Below, in pieces: positions 57,201 to 60,000 of a stretch of DNA of 60,000 bases. The stretch is from Cristatella mucedo (taxonomy: Eukaryota > Bryozoa > Phylactolaemata > Cristatellidae). The stretch spans positions 5,707,501 through 5,767,500 of the forward strand of contig WPIO01000006.1 of assembly GCA_009760855.2 (NCBI GenBank), read 5' to 3'. The number at the start of each line of letters is the position of its first letter. The first letter of the stretch is position 1. Below the pieces are notes generated by a model. It worked only from the letters and a program-made list of their open reading frames with translations, did no database searches and was not told the origin of the DNA. The translations under genes and the position numbers were made by a program.

Positions 57201-58234
57201 TTTGGGACTGCCTACTACGATGGCTGGCTGAACACCTGAGTTCCCTGGTTCTGTCTTAATTGAACTACTACAATTTAGTTGTAGCTGGGCTATTAGAGAA
57301 GGTCATGAAGTGTCTTCAGCCGGTGATAGACTGTCGGGTGCTTTCACTTTGAAACGGCTGTGCAAGCAAAACCAGGTGGATTAGAGTTGGTAATAATTAT
57401 TCGCGATTATGCGATAATCTGTGGCCGAGGCAGTATAAAGAGCCGGCGAATTGAAATGGGCAGGCAGTTAGGATTCCAGATTCGGCATTGATATTTGAGC
57501 TGATTTGAGGCCACAAGGCCGCTGCTGCTGCGTGTCACGGCCACTGTTGAACGCCTGTAACCGTCCACTGCCGTCAAATATATTTGTCTACATTATGGGC
57601 ATTACAGACTTGATATGCTAAGGGTAACAGCGCTCTTCACCACTGCCACGCCGGCTACTGCCGGCGTACCTGTTGCAGCATTAATGCTGCAACAGCTAGT
57701 AACTAGCCGTGCTGCAAGGGCCAGGTGACATTAGTATTCACTCTGTGTTGGCTGAGACTAGCACCGTTACGTTCGCTGTGCTTGGTCGGGGGGGGGGCGG
57801 CCTAGTTCTGACTGGCCGCAAACGCCGAACTCGGCGTTTCCAAAATATTCTTCATGCTCTCACAGTGAGGCTTTTAAATGCAAGAGGGGCCTTCCCGGTG
57901 GCATATCTGTAGCAAGAGGATTCCAGCTCAAATAAAAAGAGTTAGAAAAACTGTTATTGAAACGATTTCAATTAGTTAAAAATGAGTTTTAGAGGGTTCG
58001 GATTTCGAAAGTAAGCCCTTGACCTTACAACGAGGCTCAGTGTCAGCATTTATGCTCTCCTTGCGCCAAAATCCCTTGTTGTACCCATCCAAACACATCA
58101 GCAGCAGCTGGATCGGGCAGCTGTCGGGGTTCTTGCTAGCAGCTGCTTCCTAGAACTTTCGAGATTTTGTCCTGCATGTATGTGTAACACAGCCACCCGT
58201 ACTGTGGCTCCAATGCTGGCCTAAAGGCAGCTTA
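57201..58234. other. No gene; hairpin cluster inside
   Basis: Contains the inverted-repeat cluster at 57649-57838 and a TATAAA at 57434-57439. Otherwise unassigned. Confidence 0.4.
57649..57838. other. Cluster of five short inverted repeats
   Basis: CGCCGGC/GCCGGCG (57649-57666, loop 4). TGTTGCAGCATT/AATGCTGCAACA (57671-57694, perfect 24-bp palindrome). GCTAGT-A-ACTAGC (57695-57707). GCGGCC/GGCCGC (57797-57819). AACGCCGA-AC-TCGGCGTT (57821-57838). No gene is recognised here. Confidence 0.8.
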
Positions 58235-58566
58235 GCAATACAACCATCAGTATGGCTCGGCCGAAAGTGACAGGACAAAATGACTGTGCAAGTGGCATGC
58301 ATCTTTGCTTGCGTAATAGACATAGCCACAGCCAACGGCACAACAAGGACGGCAGCCTTGCATATGTACCGAAAAAGCATATAACCAGCGCACGGCACGT
58401 ATAGCCCTCAACCGCTTTGAGTTGCAGTACTACTCTTGAAAAATTTCAACACTTGGATCTGCCGGCCAGAAGCCAGCTAAAAAAAAAAGCTTGGTGCCAG
58501 GCTCTTGGCCCTCTCGGTGGTGGCGCCCCCTGGGGGCAGATAGGAGCGAGACCTTTGCAGCTTGGT
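58235..58566 (-). other. Probable TSPO paralog 2 3' UTR and flank
   Basis: Patches here match the region below the copy-1 stop in the same order (ACAACCATCAGT and GAAGCCAGCT motifs). That supports a duplicated segment running beyond the coding exons. No definite polyadenylation signal was identified. Confidence 0.45.
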
Positions 58567-58803
58567 CTACTTCTGCTTGCCACTGGCGACGGCAGCAGAG
58601 GTCAGAGGGTAGCCGAGTAGCGACATCCTGTATTTGGCCTCTGCCGGCTTGTTGTTCCACCAGATGTAAGCCGTCAGAGCAGAGGCCAGACTCAGCCAAC
58701 CCATGTAGGGCAGCAGCAGGTTGCTGGCAGTGACGTTGATATCGCGAAACAGGTAAATGCAGGCCACGAGCGAGCAGTCCATCAGGGCAATTATGGCCGT
58801 CGC
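58567..58803 (-). CDS. TSPO: TSPO paralog 2, last coding exon (TM4-TM5)
   Basis: The second translocator protein gene has a last exon of 78 codons plus stop, the same length as copy 1. It follows a TCTTTTCTCAG acceptor and starts ATAIIALMDCS. Helix 4 reads IIALMDCSLVACIYLFRDI; helix 5 reads NLLLPYMGWLSLASAL. The cholesterol-recognition segment is LTAYIWWNNK, so the basic residue sits five positions after the Tyr's next residue and only just fits the loose pattern; copy 1 has LTVYIWLK. The tail is LLGYPLTSAAVASGKQK. Substitutions relative to copy 1 are mostly conservative and the frame is intact. That indicates two functional, fairly old paralogs and not a recent copy plus pseudogene. Confidence 0.9.
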   Translation of the reverse strand, partial: ATAIIALMDCSLVACIYLFRDINVTASNLLLPYMGWLSLASALTAYIWWNNKPAEAKYRMSLLGYPLTSAAVASGKQK

Positions 58804-59408
58804 CTGAGAAAAGATGAAACGGTCAGTTACAGCGGTCCGAGCGCACCGGCGATGCCTCGGCGGTGGGCGCTGCCATGCTGAGACGCAAGAATGCGGAGGA
58901 GGCGCCACTAGCGAGACAGTGCGAGGTCTGGCGGCGCTGTCCTTAGCTGCGCCCCTTTGGCTACGCCCACTGCCCCGACCTGTCGTCTCTGGTTTTATCC
59001 CAGAGTCTTGTATCGGTCTCGGCACAGATTATTATATTATAAAATTATAAATAAATAAATAAATATATAATATTAAAAAAATTATATACATATATATATT
59101 ATATTAAAAAGATTATATTTATTATAAAAACAGCTAGCTGCAAGAAGAGGGCCTTGAATAAGCAGCTCTTGGGCCGCTCTTCTTCGTTTCATTCAAGCAG
59201 CATCAGCACCCCTTCCCCACGGCGACCACGAGGGTCGGCGCTCCGACTGTCTACAATCCACAGCGTGCAGCAGCCACCCAGGCACGGCCGAGCCGGCGGC
59301 GGCGGCGCCGCGTGCAGCAGCAGTAGCAGGCCTATTTGTCCCTCGACGGCCACAGCAGCAACAGCGCTTTGGCAACCCGAGATGGCTGCATCGCCAGATT
59401 TGGCTCAC
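58804..59408 (-). other. TSPO paralog 2 intron with AT-rich low-complexity core
   Basis: A 605-bp phase-0 intron at exactly the same codon position as in copy 1. Its middle (about 59025-59130) is almost pure A/T with AAAT and TATA runs, in sharp contrast to the GC-rich flanks. It looks like decayed simple sequence or a retroelement tail that enlarged this intron. Confidence 0.8.
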
Positions 59409-59615
59409 CAGTCCGTAGTCCTTGCGATTGAAAAAGACAGGCGACCAGATCCAGTTGAGAATCATGTGCGAGCCGAACAGGGTCAGTGGCAGCTGAGCGG
59501 CGTCGCCACTACCGTCGCGCCACACCAGGTACGAGCTGTAGCCCATGCAGCTGTACAGCGTCGTCCAGACGGGCCCAAACACCCAGTTGGGCGGAGTGAA
59601 CCAGGGCTTCTTCAG
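59409..59615 (-). CDS. TSPO: TSPO paralog 2, penultimate coding exon (TM2-TM3)
   Basis: Minus-strand exon of 69 codons between a CGATATTTCAG acceptor and a CTG/GTGAGC donor. It starts [17 protein letters not shown] and continues through [13 protein letters not shown] (helix 2) to [19 protein letters not shown] (helix 3). It is collinear with copy 1 except for a four-residue shorter loop (GSGDAAQ versus GVRLGDTTATQ). The exon enters with Leu, which shows that a further 5' coding exon must exist. None is recognisable in the remaining 385 bases up to the window edge, so it probably lies beyond it. Residues typical of the family (KPW, GPVW, LNW..SPVFF) are all present. Confidence 0.9.
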
Positions 59616-59929
59616 CTGAAATATCGAGCAGTGAGTCGGCAAGGCTCAAAGCCACCAGAGGCTCGGAGCTCCGGCCTCTGCCGGCTGCAGCCACTCGTCA
59701 TCCGACTCGGCCTGCTGCACTCTGGTGACGCAGCGGCGGCCAGAACGCCAGCCCGGATAACTCGGTAAACAAAGACTCCAGCAACGGGTGCAGACAGCAG
59801 CTGCACGTTGGAGGAGGAAGGGGCTCAGCACTAGACAGCTACAGCACTAGCCTGGAATGAAACCACATTTTCGCAGCTCAGACTGCCGCGGCAGCGGAAT
59901 TGTTCATGAGGCTATTCTAACAACTGTCA

Positions 59930-60000
59930 CAACAGTCGCAGGCTTACAAGGTGCTTGCCCTTCACGAAGCAGGTCGCAGGTTCGAGCCCTGCTCTAGGAA
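59930..60000 (+). mobile_element. tRNA-like SINE head at the window edge
   Basis: CTTACAAGGTGCTTGCCCTT, then GCAGGTCGCAGGTTCGAGCC (B box GGTTCGAGCCC). Looks like the 5' half of a SINE2-type element cut by the window end. Confidence 0.5.

Noticed and set aside
57360-57605. Solo LTR around TATAAA at 57434
   Set aside because: A TATA box alone is not enough. I found no partner LTR, clear TG...CA ends with target-site duplication, or primer-binding site.
59193-59408. Downstream extension of the TSPO copy 2 frame ([14 protein letters not shown]...)
   Set aside because: It reads through the GTGAGC donor into the intron. The splice to 58803 restores the family sequence.

Overview
This is a gene-poor, repeat-rich stretch of a large animal nuclear genome. 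The evidence is spliced coding exons with GT-AG introns, a translocator protein (TSPO) gene pair, 5'-truncated non-LTR retrotransposons of the L2/CR1 type, tRNA-derived SINEs, long GA/CT and CA microsatellites, and several CpG-rich segments. The species cannot be read from the sequence; an invertebrate or an early-branching chordate would fit. There is no sign of bacterial, organellar or viral genes.

Layout. 1-10.3 kb alternates GC/CpG-rich sequence (about 1-600, 4.1-5.4, 6.8-8.4 and 9.84-10.25 kb) with long GA/CT microsatellites, a 17-bp minisatellite and SINEs. 10.3-15.4 kb holds old LINE and SINE fragments. 15.4-18.5 kb is GC-rich and contains a 0.9-kb CT/CA composite microsatellite. 18.8-32.6 kb is mostly LINE and SINE debris with two minisatellites and one (AT)n run. 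32.9-34.2 kb is the clearest CpG-island-like segment. 34.5-37.26 kb is a tandem satellite of about 184-bp monomers, interrupted by one SINE. 38-46 kb again holds LINEs, including the longest element, whose endonuclease part is recognisable. 46.45-47.31 kb carries the two 3' coding exons of a TSPO gene on the minus strand. 47.7-53 kb is LINE-rich. 53.8-56.1 kb is a second, unrelated tandem array with a period of about 172 bp. 56.3-57.2 kb is a third, very decayed LINE family. 57.65-57.84 kb is a cluster of five short hairpins. 58.24-59.62 kb holds a second TSPO copy on the minus strand.

How it fits together. The only genes I can support are the two TSPO copies. They lie 11-12 kb apart in the same orientation, share an exon boundary and phase, and resemble each other in the 3' flank, so they come from a tandem duplication. 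Neither shows the first coding exon (transmembrane helix 1) in the window. The mobile elements form a plausible system. LINE family A ends in a motif close to AGAGATTNAGTTCTCT-GGGCGCT plus (ATT)n, and the SINE2 family carries nearly the same tail, as expected if SINE2 is mobilised by the LINE A machinery. LINE family B ends in (ACAT)n after a GGAGTTACAGACGGAGATAC motif. Most long open frames in the window are artefacts of microsatellites or of GC-rich sequence lacking stops.
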